A stretch of 64,000 bases of DNA from Neodiprion pinetum (taxonomy: Eukaryota > Arthropoda > Insecta > Hymenoptera > Diprionidae), in NCBI RefSeq assembly GCF_021155775.2, contig NC_060238.1:7736001-7800000 (forward strand), in the 5' to 3' direction. A model generated the notes under the pieces. It ran no database searches, was not told the DNA's origin, and saw only the letters and a list, made by a program, of their open reading frames with translations. This document shows positions 47,030 to 59,700 of the stretch, one piece after another (positions within the stretch are counted from its first letter, which is position 1; each line of letters starts with the position of its first letter). Position numbers and translations under genes: made by a program.

Positions 47030-49486
47030 GCGAGTTTCAAGCGTACTCTCGCGTTACAGATTTGATGAGGGCTCACGTTTGGCTCATTTACAATATTTGA
47101 TCTTGAATTATTTACACGTGGCAAAAAATTTCAGTATTTTGACAGTTGGGTAAATTTGATCGGGGCATAGAGTAAGTATTAAATTTCCTAACGACGTGCA
47201 GAAAAAGTGAAGTTCACGTTTAAAATTTTGAAAAAAACGGTCAACGAAAAATGCTGCGTTAAACATGATACGTAATAGGAGTGCGACAGTTTATTTATTC
47301 CAGCATCAATATAAGTTTGATTTTCAACATTCACAAATTGGAGATTATAGTTTTAATATCTAACAATGGAATAAACTTTAGAAAAAAAGTGTACGTTGAC
47401 GATAAAATATTTCTGAAAGAATCAGAGTATAAAAAATTTGGATATGCACGGTCTCACATTTGTAACGCGCATGTCGTGAGATGCAGCAACATCGCACTCA
47501 AATAACCGCACGGTACAAACGATGTAAACAGTTCAAACCGCAGCTGACACATACGAACCACGAAATGTTCGCATACATTGTTGCCACATTTCGTGCTGTC
47601 AAACGCACTACACGTATCAAGGATATACTCGTTCTACAAGAAACGTTTTTTATGCGTATTTTGATTGTGGAACCCGTTTTTACGATGTATTTGTCCGATT
47701 AGATAACATTTTAATGTTAAACATTGGTAAATAAATGACACCCTGAAGCCTTTGGCTCTATTCAGAGAGTTGCGCGGAAGCCTGGATCCTTAAGAAAAGT
47801 AGTTTCTGAATTGAAGTTATGCAATGTACCTCTATTCTATTTCCCATTCTCCATGCAAATTCTGAGACGTTTATTTGAGCAGAATCCTGCAGTGAAAAAT
47901 GAATATGCATATTCGCGGCCTTACAATTTGTGAAGTGTTGCGGTTCCAATAAAAGCATCATGTAACAAATACTTCGGCATCAATTGAACAACCAAAATTT
48001 CATCATCACAAAGTCTGGGTAAAAATTCCGTGACTTTCAGCCAATGAGTCAAGTACGCCGATAAATTATATCTCTTATCTCCAAAGATTCACTTCACACC
48101 GATTTCGGTTAATTATTTTGTAACCAACCGGAATTTATAGAACTAGATTCTCAAGGCCAAATTTTCATGACCCATATACGAATCGGATTCCGTATATTTT
48201 CACAAACTCATTTTCAAAAGCGGTGATAATACGTATCGACCGTACTTCATAGCTACGCTGATCACGTTTAAAGGCCAAGCAGATTTACTTTCTGATGCAA
48301 AATAATGCAGCAGTGCGTGATACATTACTGATACTGGATCATCACGGGGATCCCAAACACATTCCAACATGAAAAATAACAACGAATTATTCCGACTGAC
48401 AATTAGATGCACGACTTGGCGTGATGTAACATATCGAACACCACGTAGGAATAAGGTGACTATTATTTTCCAATTTTCTACGACATCTTCTAATCACCTA
48501 GAAAGTTTAAATCATTGTCACTCAAATCAAGCTTCTTCTGATCGGTCAGAAATGGAGATAGCTAATATATTTGCTCCTTGTATTTAAGAACAGCGTGTGA
48601 TTCATCACGATTGTCTTTATAAATACTCTAGATTTCACCAACCGTAAACATTTTGCAATTTGAGTTAATAACATATGCCAAAACAAATATATTTTTTATA
48701 AATGAAAAAACGTGGGAATGAAAATTGATACTGTTTCTACGTTCTTGAGTAAGTATTTTGCAATAGTTATTTCATTCGGTCAAAAATCACTGTACCTAAC
48801 ATCGTGTTCAGGCAAAAATAAGGACAGAGTGCTGAAAGTAGTGTGACTCATGAAAAAGAGTACGTGACACAACTTCAAGATACTGATTGCATTGTACAAG
48901 AGCATAAAGACTTGACTGTCATCAGACAATTCACAGAAATTCACTTTGCTATGCCGGGACAATCTCTTGAATCTTGAAAATCAACTGCGCATGCGCCAAA
49001 TAATCCAATTTCATTGGTCGGCGAAATCTTCCCGCAGCGATATTCTTGTCTGCGATGCAGACAGGCCCACGTACACGAAATGTGTACCTTTGAATTTTCA
49101 AATAGCATAAGCATTAAATTCCGACGGGTCTTTGAAGAATCAACTTTCCGACCCAATAACAAATGCTTCCCAAACCTTTCCAAGTTACCTCAATTATTTG
49201 AGATTCTAGCCTCAAAAATTCGTACCAACTACATCGCCGCCAGAAACAGTTTGACAGCTGAAATTCGGGATGGCCAGCTTGGGCAAACAGCCGATAAAAC
49301 TCACGCATGTGTATCTAGACAGGGTTATATTTAAGTCAAAGTCTCATCAAAATCGTTTAGTCCTGAAATAAGTACAACAGCGTTTATGCTTCATGACAAG
49401 ATATGATGAAGTTCAAGCGGAGTCCTAGAAGATGATAATTCGTTCCACCCACTGGTCACATGAGAAGTATTCCTCATAGCGACGTT
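47030..49486. other. intergenic between esterases C and D; nothing recognised
   Basis: AT-rich, with open frames on both strands at 48941-49334 (106 codons plus, 80 codons minus) that have no recognised domain and overlap each other. No splice-supported gene. Confidence 0.4.
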
Positions 49487-52400
49487 CTACTGACTCTTAA
49501 CGATATCAGAGATACGGTTGAACAGCTGAGATACCTCTTCGTCAGGATTTGCTCGGGCAGAGAGCTCGTCGCCAATTTCTAGGTAATTCTTACTTGTCCG
49601 TGTTACTGGGCTCCATTTTACTGGTATCAAATCATTGTCAGTCTGAGGTGTTGGATTTCTATTGAAAAGGAATTGAACAAAAGTAAACACAATCACCCAA
49701 ATCTCGGGAATCTTTATGAAATTGACACTGTACTAGTGTCACTGCAATTATCAAAACTGTACGAGATGTTTACCCAGTTTTTGCGAAATCCGTCCACATT
49801 TTGACCATTGCATCGGATAACTTTTGCTCGGTAGAATTTGGTTCGAATTTCAACAGATCGGCGTGCAGCTTCGTATGGAAGAGATATTGGAGTTCGTCAG
49901 CGTGTGCAGCGCCTGTACGAGGATTACGATAAGTCAATTGGGTTGAAGAATTCTTACGGTAAGTACAAGCGCTTGAGCAACATCTTCCCGACTTGTTGAA
50001 TTAATTTTTTTACTGCTAGTAAATCATTAGTGTCGAAAATTTTGCGATACCTTTTAGCGGCACCTTGAAGATAAGTTTGCCCATGGATTGAGGATTTTCG
50101 CGAGTAAATTTGTACAAGTAGGTCGGTGTCTTTGGTTTCTTCTGCTGATATTCAACTGTCTTCAGGACTCCATTAACGAAGTATAAATCACCATAACATT
50201 GGACGTATTCATCCAATGTCTCTCGAGTGACTGATTTATCTTTGAAGTAAAAATTTCTTATTTCACTTGCTACCTCGGATATTTTTGATGGATTTTCAGC
50301 GATCAAATTTTCAGTCACTACAACCTCGAAGTTTTTATCCACTGTTTCAAGTGTCTCGTCCACAAATCCTGTAAATGGTTGAAATGCGGTTTCAAACATA
50401 GAGAAAAAGAATGTCCCGATAAGAAAAAACTGTACAAGTAACAAACAAATTGGATTTGGTGGAGGGAATTTATTGGGATCAACTAACATCAATGGTTTAA
50501 ACGGCACATCTTTTTCCATTTCATGGAAATTTGCTCTGAGTATGATTATCATAAACTAGTTTGATACAATATTTCATCTTACCCATCAAGAAAAACAATC
50601 CCTCGTGACTGTTGTATCCGATTATCACCGGTACGTCGATACCCTTCACAGCAAGTTCTTTCGCGTTTTTCGGTAGGAATGGTTGTTCACTTTTGTCATC
50701 AATACTCGGCCGAAATGGGAATAAGAAGCGGATTTTATCCTGAGAAACAAGTTAGAGAGGAGTCTTATATTCGTAAATATTCGGGCTGATGACGCCCTAC
50801 ATGAAATAGAAAGTCTATGAATTTGTTTCTAAAAATTATCGGCAATAATCAGAGAAACAATCCCAAGTAATTCATGTCAAACAGTCATATTTTTTAATTC
50901 TGTTTCTTTCTGATGTGACTGGTTCACCAACCTCTGGAGTCGGAACTTGCAGTTCAGCTTGTATAAGCTGAAGAGCTGGAATCGTGCGCAGATGCTCGAC
51001 GATCTCGTGAACATCAGTGGTTTCCTTTCCAAGTAGTGCAGCGAGACGATGAGCTGTCTCGACTGACGGAGGAGTAATTACCCAGGGATTCAATATTACA
51101 CCACTCTGCATGATGGCCTTGTGAAAAAGACCTAGATACAAACAGCGATGGTAAAAACAACTGATAAGGATAGATTTAAGTGGCTGCGGACAGCTGTTTA
51201 CCTTTGGAAAGTGGGGACACAAGATGGTAATGTACTGATGCACTACCGGCACTTTCACCGAAGATGGTTATGTTGTTAGAGTCACCGCCAAACTGAGAGA
51301 TGTTCTCCTTCACCCATTTCAAAGCTGCTACTTGATCCTTTAGACCCGCATTTCCCGGCATCACCTCATGATCGAGTTGCAGAAACCCTTGAATTTAATT
51401 ATTTTCTTACAGTAATCAAACCAAAGGGAGGAAAACGTCGATTGAACTTACCTAAAACACCGAGTCTATATTGTATCGAAACAAAGACAATGTCGGTCTT
51501 CATCAGGTAGTCAGGGCTGTACATGGCCGAGCTCCCGTCACCAATGATGAAAGCTCCTCCGTGAATCCAAACCATCACCGGTCGCGATCCTTGCAACGAT
51601 GTTGTTGCTACGTTCAGGTATAGGCAGTCTTCTTCACCGACTATTGTCGACGTCATTAAATCGAATTGGATGCACTTCGGCCCCTCTTTTGAAGCATCTC
51701 GCACGCCGGTCCATGGTAGTGGAGGTCTAGGATCCTGACAAACCACTCACACGTTCGTAATCAATTTTTTTTCACTTCAGTCGGTGTAGTATGATAGTGT
51801 AATTTTACAACTCCCTCACAACATTTTATAAGTTCATTGAAAACGAGAATTTTTTCAGCTGCCGATCCTAAAAATTTGTCGATACTCCTCAAACTACACG
51901 TGAGTTATGAACTCAACAAACAACAAATCTTGTCGCCACACCATTTGAGGATTACGACCAGATTCTCTTGTCGCGAGTTCCACAAAGATGTGTTTTCATT
52001 TTCCAATAGCACACTGACAGACTGCTGTCACATCTTCAAAATATTCGAATGAACCCAAAAACCCCAGCTAAGGTGGTTTTTGCTTTCGATTTGCAACAGG
52101 ACGCACTGTAATACGCTACTCAACATAGATCTTATTCTACTTTCTACTTCCCTGTATCTTCCAAAATACATATTGACAACTGAAAAATCACTTTGTTAAA
52201 TTATACCGATTCGACTTACATCGCCAGGTCACTAAGTGGAGTCCAGATGCAAAACTAACCGATGGAAGACCAGCTCGGTGCAAATTTAAAAATTTTCAGA
52301 GATTGGTTGGGTATACGAGCTATCCTATTGGTAGACAACTCGTGCCACACAGAAGACACGAAACTTATGATATAGGTATCGTTGCTCAATAATTATCCTC

Positions 52401-54044
52401 CGAAATTGATCAACGCATCAAGGATAGAGTCTTTCATCTTGGAAACAAACCCGCTGGTGAACTAGGTGTTGCCATAGACTATGATGACGTCAACTTTACC
52501 CCCAAGATATTTACCACCTTTCCGGATGTAAAAGGCCCATCACAAAAAATAGAACGCGCTCTTAATAAGTTTCGTGTATAACGGTTTTTTTGAAAATAAT
52601 AATAATTTTTCAGGGCTGTTTATTTCACCCAAAGATCGTAATCCAATTGAGAAATGCTCCAATCTGATCTATAGCATTCCTTGCATCGATTGCAACAAAT
52701 TTTATAAAGAACAAACGAGCAGACACTTGAAGACCAGAATAAACGAACATAAACGTAATATTCTATCAGACCCGGAAAAACAAGCAGCCATGACAAAACA
52801 CAGAGTAGAATGTAATCATAGTTTTAATTTCGCGAAGTTGACATCCTCCACCGCGAAAAGGACTACAGGAAAAGGTTAATCTTAGAAATGTATAGCATTG
52901 TTGGGGAACATAGCTCAGTCAACCTTAGATCTGACACGGAGAACTTGAGCAATGTTTACTACAACTTGATTGTGAATGAATAATTAGACTCTTTAAACCT
53001 TCCCGCGATGGAGAATCTGACTTCTTAATAGGTAGTCTTATCAGCGCCACGCCAATAGTTGCCTCCATGCTTCTTCCCCCCAGAACTTTTCGCACACGGA
53101 GCCGTCATCTTACCATTCTATCGCTCATGGGCTCTATCTGGCCATCATTCCGCCTAGTCACGGTTGACACTTGTTGCATTTCTATGAAAAGTTTCACATA
53201 ATACCCATTCATTCTAGTCAGTTCAGTAAATTGGTATACGAACGTAAAAGTCTGGGACAATCATTTGATACGTCAATCGTCACGATATAAACTAATTAAG
53301 CGTACACGAATACATGTAATTCTGACTTCTCGAATCTCAGACGCGCGATCATTGACTCATGAGTAGCATCGATAAATAATGAACTGATTATGAAGCAAAA
53401 AGAGAACCTCATTAATTGAGCACAGCGATTCAGGTACCCAACATTTTATCTCGTAACCCGATACTTACGTAGCTAAATTAGATTTTCAAATAGAATAGTT
53501 TCATGAGGATTACAAAAAGTTGAAAGAATGATGAGACGTTTTCTGTGAGCTTGGAAATATGGTACTTTGCATTTTCAATTAAATTAATAATCGCATTTTA
53601 CGAAAAATGAATGAGTACAAGCCGAGACGTAAATCGTGTCAGATCTTCGTGTTCCAGAGACACGTTTGCAGCCCAATAAATATTAGACTGGATATCTAAT
53701 CTTCAGTGTTATGAAGGTCACGTTGAGCTGCTTATGAAAGCACTCATGATACGAGGTACGGGGTATCAGACACGGAGCCAGTAGTTGCACGGTATGAATT
53801 TTAAAACAATGCAAATAATGGATAATCACGTCGCACAGTATGCTCAGTATTGGTTAATCCCGAACACTGGAGACTTTTTGCAGTCTCATTATTGTGTAGA
53901 AAAACTCACCGCGAATCTTAAGTTTCCTACGGGAGGTGCTGCAAAGGGAATCCCATTGAAAGATATGTAAGATCCTCCTACAGAGCTTTTCTCCCTAGTA
54001 CCGCGAAGCCACCCCTGCTTCACATTAACGGTTAACCCGCCCAT
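49487..54044 (-). CDS. carboxylesterase D (alpha-esterase type), 529 aa, 8 exons
   Basis: Exons in transcript order: 53910-54044, 51452-51734, 51202-51387, 50932-51131, 50583-50739, 50051-50368, 49774-49912, 49487-49658. All joins are GT-AG and in frame. Landmarks: MGGLTVNVKQGWLRG and PPVGNLRF in exon 1, EEDCLYLN, oxyanion loop HGGAF, Ser185 in GESAGSAS, Glu314 in YNSHEG, His430 in GAAHADEL, and a tail ending DIVKSQ. There is no signal peptide, so it is probably cytosolic. Shared features with E (GESxGSAS, SKISEVA/EIR block in exon 6, similar tail) mark D and E as close duplicates. Intron 1 (51735-53909) contains an antisense Penelope-like fragment. A GATA-type site (AGATAAG on the minus strand, 54130-54136) lies about 90 bp upstream. 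Confidence 0.9.
52393..52983 (+). mobile_element. Penelope-like element fragment (GIY-YIG endonuclease end)
   Basis: The plus strand encodes the C-terminal end of a Penelope-like element in three frame segments. Bases 52393-52581 give a linker with GPSQKIERALNKF. Bases 52574-52850 give the GIY-YIG region with DRNPIEKCSNLIYSIPC, then CIDCNKFYKEQTSRHLKTRI. Bases 52850-52983, back in the first frame, give DILHREKDYRKRLILEM and the terminal YYNLIVNE. Two frame shifts separate the segments. The usual YIGQT block reads YKEQT, so the nuclease is also degraded by substitution. No reverse transcriptase part remains. It lies antisense in intron 1 of esterase D. Confidence 0.8.
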
Positions 54045-55094
54045 TCTGAACGTAACGAGTGGTCAGACTGAATTCCAAAGCCTTCAATACCCACTAAATA
54101 TTAAGCTTCTCTAAAAAACTTTCAGCCAGCTTATCTTCAAGGCTTTAAGACGTACTTATGTGTTATCTCAGTACAATCTGTTGCCAGTATTATCTTCATA
54201 GCGCGATTCATAATTTTAAAGTACTTCAGAATTTGGCAACTATCATACGACGAGTAAATCTCGGTGGGTAACGACTACTGTAATTGCCATATACTCCCGC
54301 ATAGAGCTTTTTGAGAGAAACATAATGAAAAATATAAACAAAATCATAAAGCTTTTAGTGACCTCAACATTTTCGTGGAAATCGAAATTGGCATTTAGCT
54401 ACAATGAAGTTCATTTCAGTCGGTTTGAAACCGATGATGATCCCTGACTGGAAGCACTCATCCATATTCTGTACTTACCCGCGAACAATTTATCTATAGG
54501 ATATAATGCATGTTCCTTCCAAGTCCCTATATCAACTTCCCTAAAACAATATCCATCGTTCGAGAATTTTATTGCTACGATATTTAGAGCTTGTCAGATC
54601 GTTTTTCATACAGACGAAATAAGTATCAATGGTATCAAACAGGGCAGTACTTTATGAATTTCAATTGTAGGAACACAGAATGCCGTGAAAACAACGACCG
54701 AGATTATCGGGGTGTTAGTTTCCTGCACGGAGGGAAAGGGCTATTCGAGGCAAGTGATATTCCTTTGATTCAACTTGATGCTATAGTCAAATGCAGCGAA
54801 CACGGTACTTACTTGATTCAATAAAATACTTTTGTCGGGCGGAATACTTGTGACGACTTAATACAGAATTGAATCAAGCTTTTGTACGATCATGCTGACT
54901 ATAAATTTTTCTAGATAACACGGTGAGAGTTCCTTGCTATGACGTGAAACTTGTGTCAAGAAAATGTGTTAGGGAAATGACTAAAAATTTGATTCAACGC
55001 ACATGGATCGTTTTGTTCACTGTTAATACTGTTGGTCACAGAATTCCGTGGAAAAAACTTCAAAATCTTCCCGTTAATACGAAGGTAATTAATA
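54045..55094. other. 5' flank of esterase D; no further gene seen
   Basis: Contains the presumed promoter of gene D. Short plus-strand frames at 54591-54824 and 54923-55171 have no recognised domain. The left arm of the large inverted duplication begins near 55095. Confidence 0.4.
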
Positions 55095-56015
55095 TACTGT
55101 CACATCCTCGATGCCTAACGCCCCTGAATATTAGACTTATTTTACATCACCGATTTAGTTCCATGGATTGATATATTCTTTTTACATACTTATAACCTTT
55201 ATACTTTCGTTTTTTAGTCATTCTTATATTATACTATAAATTATCTTTTATCTTCTAACCGTTTTGAGAAATATTCATTCTTGTTTATGTTAACCTTATA
55301 GTCAAATAATATTAACGGTAATCTGAATGCAAATAGACTTACGTGCACGTACGTACCAGAAGGACCACACCAGAAAAAGAGTGGTATCATTTCAATATCG
55401 TAAGCTCACGGTCAAAGTATTTTATCTTTTACAATGCCTTTGATGGCTTTGGCTATTCATCTCATCAAGATTTGAGCAAAAATTGTGTAGCGTCAAACAA
55501 TCTTCATTAGAATGAACCAGATGCCTGAAAATTACCTCATGATGTTTCCGGAAATGCAGGAAGTGGCGTAAACGTGCAGCGTAATAAAACCTTTTTCGAG
55601 CGGTGTCTGTTTGAGAAATGATAGTCGAAGGCCAGAACAGGATATCTTTGTATATATGATGCAAGTACGGAAATTCTTACCCGCACCCGTGTGAAAGGCC
55701 GAAGTGGGCGTAACTAACCCACTACACTGGACCCAGAGGGCAGGGGTAACTTAGGGTAAATAAGAGGGCCCAAAATATCATCTCAACTTACGTAAATCTT
55801 CCGTATTGGTCTCTTCCCATCAAAAAATGAAAGGAACCAATTACGAAGCACGTTAGAAAACCGCACGCTGAGGAATGAACTCCAAGGCGCGTTGCAGTAT
55901 GCAGAATCAGAGCAGATCTTCAAAACCGTCTAAACAAGGCAGTTCAACAAAAATCTTTGAACAGAGCAGTTCTAAAACGTCATGTAACCAGAGCAGTTCG
56001 TTGAAGACCTTTTAA
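55095..56015 (-). repeat. left arm of a ~0.93-kb inverted duplication
   Basis: The reverse complement of this arm matches 59740-60675 over its whole length at roughly 85-95%, with only about nine differences in the best 243-bp block. On the minus strand it holds an 80-codon open frame (55422-55664) whose twin lies at 60093-60335. It also carries a parallel frame reading FHTGAGKNFRTCIIYTK. The outer end is near 'gaggatgtgaca' at 55098. It lies just downstream of esterase E. The family is unknown: it could be a duplicated gene fragment or a transposon without recognised ends. Confidence 0.85.
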
Positions 56016-56737
56016 GCCGTTTCAGCAACTATAAGTTGATGAAATACAACTAACTTATAGAAATACGGAAGACGTTTTTGGAGCCTATAAAGAAAACTGG
56101 GGTGCTGGTCAACCCTAACTCCTCCTTGATCGTAGCGTTTGAAGGAAACATTGTGCTCTGATTACAGGGATTATATGTATTAAATAGATGTGGAAAGGCT
56201 CAGGAATATGAGCTCCTTATCATATATGTTGAACTACTATTACGCAATGGCATACAAAATTACTTAAAACTTCAAATACCTCCTGAACACTGCAAGATAT
56301 TAACGCATAAAAATATTATTGAATAATATGAACCAGACGATAATAATTGACGGAAAAATGTATACGTTGTGAGATCTTGAATATTGGCATTTCTACGCAG
56401 AGAAGATATATATTATATTTTCTTATAGAATGTGCAACATCCAAACGGAAAAGAAAAGCCTTAAAGTTACTACGGTACGAAAATACCGTAATTTATATCT
56501 TATCTTCAGTAATAGCAAGTCACATTTAGCTCCTTATAAAACAGGCATACGATATAAGATAAAAAAAACATTAATTCGATTGTTAGTCAATACGAGTTAC
56601 ATTTAATTAATTTTGCATGAACGCAAGTATATACAGTAATATACGGTAATCCAAGTAAAATTTAATTCATTGATGGACTTCTATGCCATGCCTATTCATG
56701 ATGGAACAATTCGAAGTCATTCTTAGTTTTGACTTGA
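56016..56737. other. 3' flank of esterase E; no gene seen
   Basis: AT-rich sequence between the inverted-duplication arm and the stop codon of esterase E. The 60-codon frame at 56347-56529 is unsupported. It should contain the 3' UTR of gene E. Confidence 0.4.
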
Positions 56738-59700
56738 TTATTGCCTATTGACAATATCGAAGATGCGTTTAAAGAGATCCTGTACTTCTGGATTCGGATT
56801 TACCCCAGCAGAAAGCTCCGCGCCAATTTGTAGATAATTTTTATCTGTCCGCGTAACTGGGTCCCATTTAACAGTTATCAAATCGTCGATTTGTGGTGTC
56901 GGATTTCTGTAGAGGAGTATGTCAATTTTTATCGCGAGAAAAACCTTAATCCCTGTGCTATCCTTTCCCACTTGATTTGCGTGATGGTAAGAATTATCGT
57001 AACCAATACTGACCCAGTTTTTGCGAAGTCTGTCCACATTCTGACCATTCTGTCGGAAATGGTTTGCTCGACTGAATTTGGTTCCAATTTTAAACGTTCG
57101 GAGAACCGTGCTGAGTAAAATATGTACGGAATATCATCGGTGTGAGCTGCACCTGAAAGGTTTCAAATTGTCAACCGATAATAATGAGAATAACGGAATA
57201 AATGTACTACTCTTACGATATGCATTGCGTATCAATTGAATCAAATAATTCGAAATACCTTTGACTCCTTCTATTTTTACTAAGGATTTAGGACTGTCGT
57301 AAGAAAACCTGTAGAGGTAGGTTGGACCTTTTCTCCGTTGATGATATTCAACTACTTTGAGGATCCCGTTGACGAAGTGTACGTCACCGTAATATTGAAC
57401 ATACTCGTTGATCATCTCTTTGGTTATTTCTTTATCTTTGAAGTAGAAATCTCGTATTTCCTTTGCTACCTCAGATATTTTAGACGGATCTTTTGCGATC
57501 AAATCCTGACTCACAGCAATCTCAAAATCATCCTGAAGTAATTCAAGTGGAGATTTTTCTGTAGTTTCTGTAAACAGTTTCGAAAAGAGAGCTTTTTTAA
57601 ACAAAAGAATATATTCAGTTGTAAAAAGTCATTTACGTTGGATACTGCTTTGTTCAAAGGAATAATATTCGATTCGGTCCCAGAGTATTTCAATCGTCAA
57701 TTTTGATATAAGAGTCAACAGCTTACCCATCAGGGAAAGAATTCCCTCGTGAGTATTGTATCCAATGATCACAGGAACGTCGACACTGTTCTCGACAAGA
57801 TCTTGCGGGAGTTTTGGCATAAATGGTTGCTGACTTTTGTCATCGACACACGGCCGAAATGAGACTAAGAAATGAAACTTGTCCTGCGGAAGGATGTATA
57901 CACTTATCTCTTATATCCACATCGTCCCTCCATTTTGTAGAAGTTGTGGAAAACAAATCTTATTTAACATTTTCAAGTGAACACTTTAATATAGTGAAAT
58001 ACGTTACAGCGTCTCAATGGCTGTTGCAATGTGGCAATTGGAATATGATTCCTGAAACCACATTCCAATTACTCTGCAGCTTAAGTTTTTAATGCAATGC
58101 TACTGATACACAAACCTCGGGGGTGCATGCTTCTCCTTGAGCAAAGAGAAGCTTTTCAGCTGGAACCTTACGCAAATGCTCAACGATCTCGTGAGGATCA
58201 GTGGTTTCTCTACCTAGAGTGGCAGTAAGGAGGTGAGCAGGACCCAGTGACGTAGTACAATCTATCCAAGGATTCAGTGTCACGCCACTCTGCATAATGG
58301 CCTTGTGAAAAAGACCTGAAAACGGTTGAGAGTGGCGGCAATTACCAAAAAGTACGGAATAAAAAATGGGTCGGTCCGATATGATTGTTTTACCCTTAGA
58401 GAGTGGTGACAAAAGGTGAAAATGCACTGATGCACTACCCACACTTTCTCCAAAGATGGTTATATTGTTTGGGTCGCCACCAAACTGGGCAATGTTGTCC
58501 TTGACCCACTTCAAAGCGGCCACTTGATCTTTTAGACCGGCATTTCCAGGCACCACCTCATGATCGAGTTGCAGGAACCCTTCGATTGTATCGCTCTTTA
58601 GAATGATCGAATCTCAAAAGAACGAACGTGAAAGGAACTCACCAAATACACCAAGTCTGTATTGTATGGATACCAATACAATGTCTGTCTTCATTAGGTA
58701 ATCTGGACCGTACGAGTCAAGACTTCCGTCACCGACCATGAAACCTCCCCCATGTATCCAAACCATCACTGGTCGCGATCCTTTTAACGATGTGGTTGTC
58801 ACGTTCAGGTAAAGACAGTCTTCATCGCCATCAACCGTCGACGTCACTCCGTCGATTTGGATACATTTTGACCTCTCTTGAATAGCGTCTCGCACACCGG
58901 TCCATGGTTCCGGAGGGTGAGGATCCTGGTGAACCATCCACATGCATCTTTTACACGTTTCTTAAAATTTATTAACGTACAGGAGAAATTCGTTAAGAAT
59001 TATACGGCCAAAATATACAAGTACATTTCATGAATGAAAGACCCGAACTTACTACCCAATTTACGAATCATCAGTGCACTGCACATTTTATTTTTCGAAA
59101 TAAAACTTTTCTTTCTGATCTTGATGATTCGAGCGGTGGGCGGCTCTGCGTGCTCAAAGGTGACTAGATGTGATATGAATTGACAATATTTACGAACAAT
59201 TACTCTGCTTGCGGCAACTGAATTATTGTCTCTATCTAAATGAATAAAATATCGACTAATAATTGTCTGCTAGCACTTTAGAATCGATCGTTACAGTTTC
59301 AAACTGTCATCTACTACGGGGTTTTGTGGAAGGGTTTTCAAAAGAAAGAAGGATCATCCACCAAGGCCAAATAGGGCACCTGTGGACCAATGAACGATAC
59401 AAGTGCTATTGCGAAAATGAAAGAGTAAAGAAAAAAATTCATCAATGCCAGATAGGGCTCCGGTGAATATACTAAAATGGGTACGGAAATAGTTTATTAG
59501 ATTTGTCAGTTTGATTTAGTAACGTTGAAGGTAATTAATTTGATTCACTCATGAAACAGAATAAACACAATGATTAAGTTTATTCAAATTTAATTATATC
59601 AAGATTATAACGATTGAATATTAAAATCATGATATCCAAATAGAAGAAAAGAACGGAATTCCTTCAAAGTTACATTACTTGTCATGATTCTAAAAGATTT

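Noticed and set aside
48941..49334. Overlapping 106- and 80-codon frames on opposite strands
   Set aside because: No recognisable domain, and the two strands shadow each other.
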